Program-made: the position numbers and the translations under genes
The notes under the pieces: model-generated
Told to the model about the DNA's origin: nothing
The model's database searches: none
The model's input: only the letters and a program-made list of their open reading frames with translations
Assembly (NCBI GenBank): GCA_947683625.1
Contig: CANTUR010000242.1
Span: 124,001-188,000, forward strand
Reading direction: 5' to 3'
DNA: 64,000 bases
Origin: Mallotus nudiflorus
Lineage: Eukaryota > Streptophyta > Magnoliopsida > Malpighiales > Euphorbiaceae
Shown here: positions 1-10,496 of the stretch, in pieces
Numbering within the stretch: position 1 is the first letter of the stretch
Layout: each line of letters opens with the position of its first letter

Positions 1-59
1 TAAGCATAGGTACAATATTATTCTTAAAGAAAGCCAAGTCAAAATTGAGGTCAACAGTA

Positions 60-380
60 AGCTGCGACTGAAGTGAGGCTACCATGGTGAGCTCAATAGT
101 AACCTGCTGCTGAAGCACAGCTACCATGGTGACAAAAAGATTATCTCAACAGTAGGCTATAACTAAAGTAAGGCTGCCATGGTGAGCTCAATAGTAAGTT
201 ACAACTGAAGCTCTACTTCTATGGTGACAACCTAACAGACTTATTTTAAACATTAGAAAAAGAGACGTTAGAGACATAATATGAATAGTAGGTAGCGATT
301 GAAGCAAGGCTGCCATGGTGAAAGAAAGCTTGTCATAACAGTAGGCTATGACGAAAGCCTTGCTTCCATGGTGACAAAAC
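60..380. repeat. Degenerate tandem array with CCATGGTGA cores
   Basis: Six copies of a core close to GGCTGCCATGGTGA occur at about 80, 122, 174, 216, 310 and 365, separated by variants of CAATAGTAAGCTGCGACTGAAG. Spacing is irregular (about 40-95 bp). CCATGG is palindromic, so neighbouring units can pair. The matching part of R1 copy b (about 4845-5050) also has a repeated short phrase (CATGAGC / CGTGAGC), which suggests a fast-evolving internal array characteristic of this repeat family. Confidence 0.55.
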
Positions 381-477
381 TTTAAAAATATCCAATGGAA
401 ATATTTTTGAATTTTAAAAAAAAAAGAGATGTTGGAGACATAATCATTGGCTCCAATAGCCATATTTTTGAAGCTTG

Positions 478-479
<2 letters not shown>

Positions 480-552
<73 letters not shown>
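480..552. repeat. (TA)n(TG)n microsatellite
   Basis: An uninterrupted TA run turns into an uninterrupted TG run. The histidine-threonine and isoleucine-tyrosine peptides read from it are artefacts. Confidence 0.97.
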
Positions 553-554
<2 letters not shown>

Positions 555-1134
555 CTAGAATTGTGATAAATAAGAACATACATTACATTACTCTTTGATT
601 ATCAAAAACTATTATCAAAAACTATCTAAGCATTCATTAAGCTTCATTTTTTCTTTGTATCAATATTCTTTGTATTGATTAACTCTTGTGAGAGTTGATT
701 GTGTGATAGAAATAGGACTTCATCTTTATATAATTCTTGGGATAGATTAGAAGGGAAGTGACATATATTTCTAGTAGAATTGGTTTAAGTATTTAGCCAT
801 TAAAACATTTAGGAATTGGTTTAAGAATGAGCCTAGAAACTCTTGTTTGTTTGGTTGAAGAGTTAGCCTTAAAACTCTTATTTGTGTAAGGTTGAAGGGT
901 GGGCCTCAAACTCTTGTAATCTTAATCTTGTGAATAAAATTATGAGTATTGAAAATTCTAACTTAGGGATAAGTTAGGTAGAGATATAGGATTGTTGAGA
1001 ATTTGAACTCTTTAAATTTTTGTGTTCATTATTTTTCATACTCTATTCTCTTTTAATTATTGTTCATTTCTTAAATTTGTTTTAATTTTTCCAAAATCCT
1101 TTATTAGTCTCATTCACCCCATAAGGCACTTTCA

Positions 1135-2345
1135 TGATGTCTCTAACACATTCTTACATGGTTTTCTAACTGAAATCGTATACATGGAACAGCCACCAGG
1201 CTATGTACATCCTAAACATCCAAATTATATATGTCTTCTTCGTCGATTTCTTTAGGGTCTTGGATAGGCCCTCATGCTTGGTATAAATGCTTGTAGTAGT
1301 ATATTAACACTCTTGGTTTCCATACCTCCAAAGTAAATCACTATCAGTTTATTCTATGAAACTAATATAATGTAATACTTTTCTTAGTTTACGTCAATGA
1401 TATCATTATCAACGGCTTTTCTTTGAAACTCATCAAAGATATTTTTGCTTTACTCAAGTCAGAATTCCCAATAAAGGATATCATATAGCTTATTTCTTCC
1501 TTGGTATTGTTATTCATCAATCTAAAGATGGTATTACAATTAATCAATCTAATTATCTTTTTAATCTTCTTTATCAAGTTAAACTTCAAGATGCCAAAGG
1601 ATGTTTAATACCCATGGCTACTACTCCACCACTTAATAATTAGGATGGCACGCCCTTTGCATAACCCAAACTCTCTATATAACATATTGGTGCTTTTCAA
1701 TATGCAACCTTTACTCATTCCTGACATCACTTTCTCAATTAACAAGCTCCTGCAGTTTATGCATTGCCCCACTGACTTACATTGGCTTGCTTTGAAAAGG
1801 TTACTTTCTTACATCAAGCACACCATTAAGTATTCATTGTTCTTTGATTGACATCCCTTCACCACACTTTAATGTTTTAGTGACAACGATTGGAGAATTT
1901 GTGTTAATGATGGATGATCAATGAATGGCTATACCGTATATCTCAATCATAATCTTATCTTTTGGTGTGCTAAGAAGCAACCAATCATAGCTCTCTCTTC
2001 TTCAGAAAGCAAATACAAAGCTATTGTAAACACCACTGATGAACTCTTGTGGATTAAACATCTTCTCTTTGAATTTGACCTTACCCCTCACCAACCATCT
2101 ATTCTATGGTGTGACAACTTAGGGGTGATCTACATGTCCTCTAACCTTGATTTCCATGCCTACACCAAGCACATTGAGCTTGACTACCATTTCGCCTGAG
2201 AATAAGTCCAAAAGGGTACCATTCAAGTTTGCTTTATCTCCACCAAAGACCAGTTGGCAAATCTCTTCACCAAACTATTATCTATTTGTTCTTTCCAGCA
2301 CTTTTTGTCCAATCTTCAGTTACTCAATTCCTCATGGCCAATGGT
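1135..2345 (+). pseudogene. Ty1/copia reverse transcriptase-RNase H remnant
   Basis: Translated in three alternating frames, this matches the 3' half of a copia pol gene. In order it shows DVSNTFLHG (RT motif, usually DVNNAFLHG), MEQPPGYVHPKHPN, a damaged APRAWY region, the catalytic box as YVND (family YVDD) near 1395, a DLG.YFLGI segment, QFMHCPTDLHW (RNase H connection), WCAKKQPIIALSSSESKY, WCDNLGVIYMSSN and a C-terminal end at VCEGV just before a TGTT LTR start. Frameshifts, stops near 1850-1920 and 2200, and loss of the catalytic Asp show it is dead. Gag, protease and integrase lie to the left, beyond nested repeat R1 and outside the window. Confidence 0.88.
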
Positions 2346-2356
2346 TTGCGAGGGAG

Positions 2357-2546
2357 TGTTAAAGCCTATCTAAATCAATTGATTAGTTCTATTACTTCGT
2401 TTGTATAGTTTAGCTAATACTCTATTTTATTTTATCAGGTCATTAACTTTTGTTATTTGTTGAAACACAAACTTTATTCATCTGATTGTTATATATGTAT
2501 GTTGTAATAGTTATGATAATCAATATACAAAATACAATTCAATTCA
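2357..2546 (+). mobile_element. 3' LTR of the copia remnant
   Basis: A short LTR starts TGTTAAAG directly after a purine-rich tract (GAGGGAG) at the end of pol. It ends ATTCAATTCA, a common copia LTR terminus. Length is about 190 bp. The matching 5' LTR is not in the window, so the boundary is inferred from the TG...CA ends and position. Confidence 0.6.
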
Positions 2547-2557
2547 AGCTTTTATAA

Positions 2558-2558
<1 letters not shown>

Positions 2559-2600
<42 letters not shown>
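2559..2600. repeat. (TG)n(TA)n microsatellite
   Basis: A TG run passes into a TA run just downstream of the copia LTR. Confidence 0.95.
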
Positions 2601-2603
<3 letters not shown>

Positions 2604-2667
2604 TATATGAATAAAATTTTTTTAAACTTATAATAGTAAAGAAATTATAAATATATACTTTGATATT

Positions 2668-2686
2668 ATCATCATCATCATCATCG

Positions 2687-2723
<37 letters not shown>

Positions 2724-2742
2724 TATTATTATTATTATTATT
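2668..2742. repeat. (ATC)n(ATT)n trinucleotide microsatellite
   Basis: About twenty ATC units with one GTC interruption are followed by ATT units. The poly-Asp/poly-Asn peptide on the minus strand is an artefact. Confidence 0.95.
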
Positions 2743-3245
2743 TAACAAAATAAATTTGTTTGAAAAATATAAGTGTTATATGTTAATAATACAAATATAG
2801 TATAATTATAATTTATAGAATTTTGATAAGTCATTTATTTAAATAATTGTATAATATTTCTTCAATATTTTTTATAATTATTTTTCAACTCTAAATTTAA
2901 TTTTATATGAAAAATATTATGGTCACAATTAATATAAGATAATAAAAAATTATCAGTTATTTTCTTAATAAAAATTTTAAAAAATAATTAAAGATAATTA
3001 TAATTTTTTTCTTATATAACAAAAATACTATTTTCAAACAAACTATGTGCTATATTTTTAAAATATAATTATAGATGCAAGACAGATAAAAATTTAGGAT
3101 AATATCACCAATAGACCAACTTTGACCTATAAGATTCTTTTATGGCATTGGTACAATTTCTCTTGCAAAATTGTACTAGCGGCATTTTTCGTGTTTTGAT
3201 GTTTTCATTTCTGGCTTTTTTTTTTTAACGTTAAGAGTCACTTCA
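2743..3245. other. AT-rich spacer upstream of the HPR gene
   Basis: No gene is recognised. It is mostly A/T homopolymer-like sequence. A small inverted repeat (GGTACAATTT...AAATTGTACT) lies near 3151-3178. It may contain the ancestral promoter of the HPR gene, but no convincing TATA or start could be fixed. Confidence 0.5.
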
Positions 3246-4241
3246 TTGGCAGAGGCGAAGGAAGCAATGCCAAATCTAACACTCCAACCTCCATCAATGG
3301 CTGCAGCAAAGGGACACCAGGAAAGCTTGAAATCAATAGAAAACCTCCTTGTTGTTCTTCTCCATCAGTGGCCATCATTCAACCTTACAATGAAAGGCCT
3401 CCTGTTAACTTATTTTTGCCTTCTAGATCCGGCTGACTCATAAGAACCTGCTAAATCTTTCTTGTCTAGCCATGCCCATTCTGTTAGAGCTCTTCTCTGT
3501 GTTGGCTTGAACCCCATCACCTCTGAAACTCTCAGCCTCCTTTCTTTGGAACACATAGTGGCAACCGGTATTGGCGTTGACCATATTGATAAACAAGAGT
3601 GCCATCACCGTGGAATCACTATCACCAACGCTAGTGTGGCAATCACAGAGGATGTTGTTGACCATATTGTGGCTTGTCTGGTTGATGTTTTACACAGGAT
3701 CTCATCAGCTGACCACTTTGTTCACGTTGTCTCTTGGCCTATGAAGGGGGATTACCCTTTTGGTTTTCAGGTCTAGTTCTTGACTCTTAGCTATTCTTTT
3801 GTTTTCAATTCTTTGATTTTTCTAGATACTGTTGACAATATGTTCAAGAAATTCTAATACTCTGTTGCAACCTGACCTCTCAAAAGTAGAATATAAGTTA
3901 TGAATTTTGGTTGCCCAAAAGCCAGAGGGGACATGAAGTTTTAGGTAGCCTGATTTCTATTTAGAATTTGGTACAATTGTGTATAATTTAAGTATAATTA
4001 TTTTCCTTTTAGATTATTAATGCTTAATATGACTTCATTTGTTTTTATGTGCATCTCATAATCATCAAATTAGCCTTAAATAACTCAAACTTAGTTGCAG
4101 TTAGGGGGCAAACGAGTTGGGATAGTTGGGTATGGAAGTATCGATTCTGAAGTTGGAAAAAGACTAGTGGCATTTGGCTGCAGAATTACATACAATTCAA
4201 GGAGGAAGCCATATGTTCCATTTCCTTACTATGCCAATAGT
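3246..4241 (+). pseudogene. Glyoxylate/hydroxypyruvate reductase (HPR3-like), exon 1 and first part of exon 2
   Basis: This is a 2-hydroxyacid dehydrogenase of the plant HPR2/HPR3 type, which reduces hydroxypyruvate and glyoxylate with NAD(P)H as a cytosolic photorespiratory bypass. Exon 1 (about 3246 or 3267-3770) carries PSFNLTMKG, HAHSVRALLCVG and GIGVDHIDKQEC, then GDYPFGFQ at a CAG|GT donor. A 330-bp AT-rich intron ends TTGCAG at 4100. Exon 2 opens LGGKRVGIVGYGSIDSEVG, the Rossmann nucleotide-binding loop. The family motif GxGxxG is altered to GYGSID. A TAA at 3441-3443 breaks exon 1, and the first in-frame codon is TTG at 3246 (next ATG at 3267). Exon 2 is cut at YYAN by a copia element and resumes at 10289. 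Confidence 0.85.
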
Positions 4242-5912
4242 TAAAACAAAAGAAATAGAAAAAATCTTAATTGATTTGAGAAGTGGACTGATATTTGGAG
4301 AATAAGCTGAAAAAAAAGTTTTATTGACAACTTTGATTAAATTACAAAAGGTACTTGAGTATATAAACTCAAAAGATAACTATTGACCATTTGCATGATC
4401 AAACTCTTAATTTTGGATTTTGATAAAGAATTTTTATACTAATAATTTCAATTAAGTGTGTAGGGAATTATATACCAAGCATATACACTTTTGGATGAAT
4501 AGTGACTTTTCGGGCTGATTGAACCTCTGAGATTGAAGAAGACTTTTGACTTATTTAGAGCTCTTAAATGAGAAAATGAGCCTCTTCAATTTTGAAGTAG
4601 ACATCTTAAAATTTACAGATTGAGCTTGCTTGTCAAAATCCAAGTTCATTTGGGTATGCAAATCTTTAGTCGAAGTCAGCATATGCAGCTTGCATTTTAG
4701 TTTGCACAGCCCTTGGTATTTCAGCAATATCTTGAGCTACAGATGTCCAATTGAGGTGATTCAAAGTTGTATGGAAAGATAAGACAATTATCTATAAATT
4801 TTATAAAGAATTTTTTGGTAAATCTATGGTCTTCAGTCCCTTTCATGAGCATCTTTCAAAGTGGTCATGAGCTGTCCGTCAATGGAGCATTTGGAGCACG
4901 TTTTTGCCAGAATATAGCAGAACCTCCCACGAACTAATTGCTCATGACCTACTTGTGAACAGAGCATTGATAGCATCCAACAGGAATTTTTGAATGCAAC
5001 GGATATATTTTCACCCCTCACGAGCACTGTTTACTCGTGAGCCACGCATGAGCATCCTTTGAGCTACCAAAAGTCCAAGAATTGATTCAAAATCAATTCT
5101 AAAAATTGGAGACATGATTGATACATCCAAAAACTATATTTTTAAGTGTTTTTATATATAAACACAACTTAGAATTCAATTGAAAGGTTAAGAAAACTTG
5201 TTTATCATTCATTATTTTCTTAAACATTCAATTGAGCTCTTAAACTTTCCTTTAAACAATTCTTTGTGTATAACTCTTGTGAGAGTTGGTAAGTGATTAG
5301 AATAGACATTCTTATTCTTCTATTTTCTAGGTTTAGAAAATGGGAAGTGAGATTTTATTCTAAAGGAATTGGTTTAAGTGTTTAGCCATTAAAACACTTG
5401 AGAAATTGGTTTTAGTGTGAGCCTTGAAAAAACTTGTAATTTGGTTTTTTGAGTGAGCCTTGAAAACTCAAGTTGTAAGGTTGTAAGAGTGAGCCATAAA
5501 AATCTTGTGTATTCTTAATCTTATGAATAAGATTATGGGTGATTAAAAAATTCTAACTTGGGGATAAGTTAGGTGGAGACGTAAGATTATTGTTGAATCC
5601 AAACTCCTTAAATATTTGTGTTCTTCATTCTTCTTTCTCAACTCTTACTCAATTCTTGCAAAGAATTACTTTAATTTCCCATTTTTGATTAATAGTCATA
5701 TTCACCCCCCCCCCCCCTCTAGGACTCTTTCAATAACTAACTTTTCCTAGAAAAAATACATAAAAATCCTACTAGACTTGAGTAGAATACTCTGACATTG
5801 ACACCTCATTATTGACTAAATCTATTCCAAGAAAAGAGGAACAAAAAATTGACTCAACAACAATAAATAAATGACAATAAAATAACTCAATAAGTTGCAC
5901 TAATTTATAACA
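4242..5912 (-). repeat. 3' LTR of the copia element, split by R1
   Basis: 4242-4382 plus 5740-5912 together align with the intact LTR at 9976-10288 (314 versus 313 bp). On the minus strand it begins TGTTATA directly after the polypurine tract. The outer end has lost its CA (TA). Confidence 0.9.
4383..5732 (+). mobile_element. Dispersed repeat R1, copy b (complete, 1350 bp)
   Basis: The inserted segment interrupts the copia LTR and is bordered by the direct repeat ATAACTA (4376-4382 and 5733-5739). It starts TTGACCATTTGC and ends in a 13-C run, then TCTAGGACTCTTTCA. The right half matches copy a at 560-1134. No coding capacity, poly-A tail or clear terminal inverted repeat is visible, and the class is undetermined. 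A region at 4845-5050 has short alternating CATGAGC/CGTGAGC words. Confidence 0.75.
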
Positions 5913-5921
5913 CTCCCCGTT
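5913..5921 (-). other. Polypurine tract of the copia element
   Basis: On the minus strand AACGGGGAG lies immediately before the TGTTATA LTR start, the position where plus-strand DNA synthesis is primed. Confidence 0.8.
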
Positions 5922-5929
5922 AGTGCATA

Positions 5930-8900
5930 CTTATGGCTAATTACTCAAAGAGCAGCTCTAAAATGTTCAAACTTGGACTTAGCTAAAGCCTTTGTGTAGA
6001 TATCTACTATTTGGTCATTTATAGATATTCCCTTCAACTTAATTTCTTAATCCATTACCTTCTCTCGAATATAGTGATGACGAACTTCAATATGCTTTGT
6101 TCACCTATGATATATTAGATTTAATGCAAGTTTAGCAGCACTTTCATTGTCACAATTGATTTGTACAGCATAATCAATGTTGCACAACATATCTTCCATC
6201 AACCTCTTCAGCCACATGCATTCTTGTCCAGCCATAGTAGCTGCTATATATTCAACTTAAGTGCTTGATAAAGCAACTACATTTTGCTTCTTACTACACA
6301 AGAAGATCACTGTTGAACCAATGTTGAAGCAACAACCTGAAGTTGAATGTCTATCATTGCATCAATAAAACCATTTAACAAGAAATTTTTAGCCTTCTTG
6401 TACATAAGGCCATGATTAAGAAAGCCTTTTATGTATCTTAGAATTCTTTTTATTGTATATAGGTAAGAAATCCTTAGACATTGCATAAACTGAGAAATTA
6501 TGCCAATAGAATAAGCAATCTTAGGTCTTGTAATAGTTAGATAAATTAAGCTACTAATAAGTTGTCAGAATTTTATAGCATGCTTTAATGATTCTCCTTT
6601 ATCTTTCATTAGCTTGAGGTGTGGCTCCATTGAAGTAGCTTTTTCTTTTGACTCCCCCATGCCAAAACATTGCAATAGCTCCTTTGTATAACCTTTTTAA
6701 GAAATAAAATATCCTTGGTCTAACATTTCAACTTCTAGACTAAGAAAACAACCAACCTCCCCCAAGTTCTTCATATCAAAATGAATAGATAAACCATTTT
6801 TCAATATGGAAATTTCAGCTTCATTATCTCTAGTAATTATCATATCGTCCACATATAATAAGATCAATAAATACATATCTGATTCTAATTTAATAAACAG
6901 CTAGAATCCGCATCAAAAAGTTTAAATCCACAAAAGATAAAGTATTGAACAACTTTACCATACCAAGCACATGGTGCTCATTTAAGGCCATACAATGCCT
7001 TCTTCAATAGATAGATATGGTAGGAATATTGCTTGGAAACATATCCTTTTGGTTGTTCAATGAACACATCTCAATCCAGTTCACCATAAAGAAATGCATT
7101 CTTTATATCCAGTTGGCATAGCTTCCAATTTTTAAAAGTTACAAAAGAAAATAGGGCTCTTATGTTTACCATTTTTGCAACAGGACTGAATGTTTCTTCA
7201 TAATCCAGTTTGTAGCTTGAGAGAAACCATGTTCAACAAGTCTAGCTTTGTATTTTCAATACTCCTATATGATTTCTTCTTCAAACAGTAAACCCATTTA
7301 CATGAAATAGGCTTGCAATTTTTTGGTTTTGGGACTAACTCCCATACATGATTCTTGTTTAATTCTTCAATTTCTTTTTTTATAGCTACTTCCCATTCTG
7401 GATGATTTTTGGCTTCCTCATAATTTTTTAGTTCTTCATTCAATGCTCTAATGAAGAAGCATGAGGTTACCATGTAATGGTTTAGTTGTACCTTATAATC
7501 TTTAAGGTAATCTGGTTGCTTTTTCTTTCTTGATGACCTTCTAGCAATTTGTTCAACATCTTTTGAAGTTGAAGTATCACTCCTTGTAGTTTGTGATTCA
7601 TCATTTCTTTATGCAATGGTTTCAAGAAATAGTTGGTCAGAATTATCTTGATCATCATCATGAGAAGTATTTTGGACAATTGATTTTTGTGTTGAATACT
7701 AAGTTGACACCTTATAAAAAACAACATCCCTGATGTGACAAACTTCTTTGTATTTGGATCCATACATCTCCATCCTTTCCTACATGAATCATAGCCAACA
7801 AAGATGCATTTCTTTGCTTTAGGGTCAAGTTTGGTTTGAGTAGTTTTAAGAATATGAACATAACAAATAGAACCAAATACTTAAAAATAATTTACATTTG
7901 GCTTTAGATTATGCAATAATTCAAACGAAGCTTTTCTTTACCCTGCCATAGAGGTAGATGATTTATCATATAGCATGCGCATTAAATTGTTTCTGCCTAT
8001 AGCTCCTGAGGGAGATTCTTATCATGCTACCATGAAAGACTTATTAAAGTAAGATGTGCCAACTTCCTCTTCGCAACCCCATTTTGCTGAGGGGTGTTAG
8101 GACATTTCATTTGTCATTAAATGCCATAACTATCACAATATTGGAAGAAATCATTTGACATAAACTCGCCACCATTGTCACTTCTTAAAAAATTTATTTT
8201 CTACCCAAACTCCTTCTTCACAACATTACTACGTTCAATAAACTTGGAGAGTGCTTCATTTTTCTCTTTAAAACCCAAGTGTACCTTGAAAAATCATCCA
8301 CCAAAATCTTGACATATTGATTTCCACCATAGCTTGATGTTCTTGTTGGTCCTATTAAGTCTGTGTGAACTAGTTTAAAAGGAGCCAATCTACAGTTTGA
8401 TGAGCTTTTGAAGGGAAGATGATTTAATTTTCCATATTAGCAGCCTTAGCAAATCACATTTTCATGTACATTCTTCAATGTTGGCAAGCCATCTAACAAT
8501 TTCTATTAAGAGATTTGTCACATTATTTAATAGCCCAAATGTCCCAATCGAGAGTGCCATATAGTAGCACTATAAGTCTAACTCATCTTCTTTACATAAG
8601 CCTCTCCTAATGATAAAAAAAATAAGGAGCCTTTTTTGTCACCAATGAGAACAACATCAACTTTAATATTTCTTTTATTTTCCAGCACCTTCATATCATT
8701 CGGATAAAAAAAACATATTTTTCAAAATTAGTAATTTGAGAAACTTTTTCTTCAAACCTGGAACATGATAAACATAATTTTGGTTTAATGCTTGCTTTAT
8801 CAATGCCAATCTTCATAACACCTTCATTTACTACTAGATAGGTTGAATTGTCAACTGTGATAATTACACATTCTCTATTATAATGTCATAGCAGTGAAAA

Positions 8901-9170
8901 TAATGAATCATTGCCCAATGACATGGTGTGAGCAGCTAGAATCAATTATCCATTCCTATTTGTAATCAATATAATTGACATGAGATTGATTTGGTGGTAA
9001 TTTTGGAGCAGTAATATCTTTTCCTTCAATTTTAACAACAACAAAGCATTGCTCCCAATTGAGTTGGTCATCTTCTTCATTCACACAAGCAGCATTTGTT
9101 TTGGAATTCTTTACATGGCAATACTTTTTAATATGCCTAGACCACCTGCATCGGTAGCTCTTAAAAGATT
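5930..9170 (-). pseudogene. Copia pol remnant (protease, integrase, RT, RNase H)
   Basis: Read on the minus strand from high to low coordinates, the order is as follows. A CCHC-like and protease region lies near 9150-8930 (WIIDSSCSHH; the usual Gly of the family motif is lost). The integrase core is near 8400-8000 (FLRSDNGGEF and TPQQNGVAKRK). The integrase C-terminal part is around 7900-7780 (GYDSCRKGWRC). RT starts near 7473 (HPEWEVAIKKEIEELNKN), with QLDIKNAFLYGEL near 7100 and LLYVDDMII near 6850. RNase H follows down to about 5930 (RPKIAYSIG, QFMQCLR). The catalytic YVDD is intact, but numerous stops and shifts interrupt the frame. Protease-integrase-RT order is diagnostic of Ty1/copia. 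Confidence 0.85.
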
Positions 9171-9177
9171 TACGACC

Positions 9178-9900
9178 TTATGTGTTGTCACTGGTAGCCT
9201 TTTTCTTATTAATATTATCTTTTGGATCATTCCCATTTGATTTTCTTATTGAGAAAAGAACAACATCATGTTCAAAATTAAAATCCTTAGCCATTTGTCT
9301 AGCGAAAGCCTCTTGGTTAGAAAGCAGATTCTTCAATTCTTCAACTGATGGTTGACTTACCCACCGTTGAATAACGATGATGAATGGTGTGCATTCCTTC
9401 TTTAAACCATGAATGATAAATCTTCTAAAATGAGCTTTATTAATTTTCCCATCAATATCCAATTTAGAAATTTCAGCATAAATACTTTTCATATGTAAGA
9501 AATATTCTGAAATTGACATACCTCCTTCTGTTGTCATTGCTGGTTCATTTTCCAAGAACTGTAACCTTATAGTATTCTTCTTAGAAAATAACCTTTCAAG
9601 AGTTTCCCAAACTTGCTTTGGAGAGTTAATGTCATGAATATGATCAATGAACTCTTTGCTAATTAATGTCATCAAAGTAAACAAAGCCTTCCTATATTTG
9701 ATCTTCCATTTCCTTCATGGCTTACTATTATCAGGAGTATTAGTTGGATTCTCTGCATCAGAACCAGCTTTTAGTTCCCACAAGTCTTGACCATAAAGAT
9801 AAGCCTCCATACACATTCTCTAATACTTATAGTTTGTTCCTATAAGTTTCTCAACACCATTTTATATGTTAGCACCACTTCCCCCATTGACTAACTCCAT
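9178..9900 (-). pseudogene. Copia gag remnant
   Basis: The minus-strand ATG at 9898-9900 follows the PBS by about 60 bp. The frame contains the UBN2-type copia gag signature: WETLERLFSKKNT, RLQFLENEPAMTTEGG, MSISEYFLHMKSI and IIHGLKKECTPFI. A stop after SGANI, another near 9840 and one near 9715 break the start. An uninterrupted stretch of 168 codons remains at 9684-9178. Gag would form the cytoplasmic virus-like particle. Confidence 0.85.
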
Positions 9901-9962
9901 AGTGTAGAATAAGAATTTTCTATCAATAAAAGAAAAGTGAAAAGATGAAAGAACATGAGACA

Positions 9963-9975
9963 GGCTCTAATACCA
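9963..9975 (-). other. Primer binding site of the copia element
   Basis: On the minus strand TGGTATTAGAGCC abuts the 5' LTR. This is one mismatch from the initiator-tRNA-Met complement TGGTATCAGAGCC usual in copia. Confidence 0.85.
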
Positions 9976-10288
9976 TAAAACAAAGTAACTAAAAAATTAT
10001 TAATAAATCAGAGAAGTGGACTATTATTGGAGAATAAACTGAAAAAAAAAGTTTTATTGACTACTCTGATTGAATTACAAAAGGTACTTAAGTATATAAA
10101 CTCAAAAGATATCTAACTTTCCCTAGAAAAAATATATAAAAATCCTACCAAACTTGAGTAGAATACTCTGACGTTGACACCTCATTACTGACTAAATCAA
10201 TTCCAAGAAAAAAGGAATAGAAAATTGACTCAACAACAATAAATAAATGACTATAAAATAACTCAATAAGTTACACTAATATATAACA
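9976..10288 (-). repeat. 5' LTR of the copia element
   Basis: A 313-bp LTR lies between the PBS and the right-hand ATAGT duplication. It matches the split LTR at 4242-5912 closely, with scattered substitutions. Confidence 0.9.
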
Positions 10289-10330
10289 ATAGTGACATTC
10301 TCATTCTTTCTTGCTCACCAACAAAAGAAA
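10289..10330 (+). pseudogene. HPR gene, continuation of exon 2
   Basis: After the right TSD the reductase frame resumes as SDILILSCSPTKE. This corresponds to the segment following the NAD-binding loop in HPR proteins. Homology is lost at about 10325-10330; the next residues expected of the family (HHMIN...) occur instead at 20640 on the opposite strand. The remaining bases to 10496 show no coding match. Confidence 0.75.
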
Positions 10331-10496
10331 AGAAGGGGTGCCCTATGTCCCTATGACTACTCTAGAATGCTTTAGCGCTAAGGTGCTCTATAAAGGTGGG
10401 CTCCAAAATCTTCCTATGTTTTTCCTTTAACTGTTGCATTTTGATAACTGAATGTTTGTAACCTTCACCTTAGTTTACTTTTCCAAGTCATTTTGT

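Larger units (their letters stand above)
1..1134 (+). mobile_element. Dispersed repeat R1, copy a (left end outside the window)
   Basis: The segment from about 560 to 1134 is recognisably the same sequence as the right half of the repeat at 4383-5732. Both share a run of phrases (CTTGTGAGAGTTG, ATTGGTTTAAG, TAGCCATTAAAACA, GGGATAAGTTAGGT) and both end in a C-run followed by CTTTCA. Here the C-run has shrunk to CACCCC. The right end falls inside a copia reverse transcriptase reading frame, which resumes immediately at 1135, so this is an insertion into that element. No long protein is encoded. The family is unclassified from sequence alone. Low-complexity coding-like frames in it are chance products of the microsatellite. 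Confidence 0.6.
4242..10288 (-). mobile_element. Ty1/copia element inserted in HPR exon 2, itself carrying a nested repeat
   Basis: Two copies of one LTR flank a minus-strand gag-pol remnant. The 5-bp duplication ATAGT is present at 4237-4241 and 10289-10293. Removing the element restores the HPR reading frame across YYAN|SDIL. Without the nested R1 insertion the element is about 4.7 kb, normal for copia. PBS, PPT, gag, integrase and RT-RNase H are recognisable in copia order, but many stops and frameshifts make it non-functional. Confidence 0.92.

Noticed and set aside
60..380. Possible CRISPR-like array
   Set aside because: Repeat units are degenerate with irregular spacing, spacers are not unique-length, and the context is a eukaryotic transposon-rich genome.
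188..583. Open frames rich in His-Thr and Ile-Tyr on the minus strand
   Set aside because: They are translations of the (TG)n(TA)n microsatellite and flanking repeat R1; no family resemblance.
4833..5027. 64-codon minus-strand ORF in repeat R1 copy b
   Set aside because: Not conserved in copy a; it overlaps the short-word array and has no recognisable domain.
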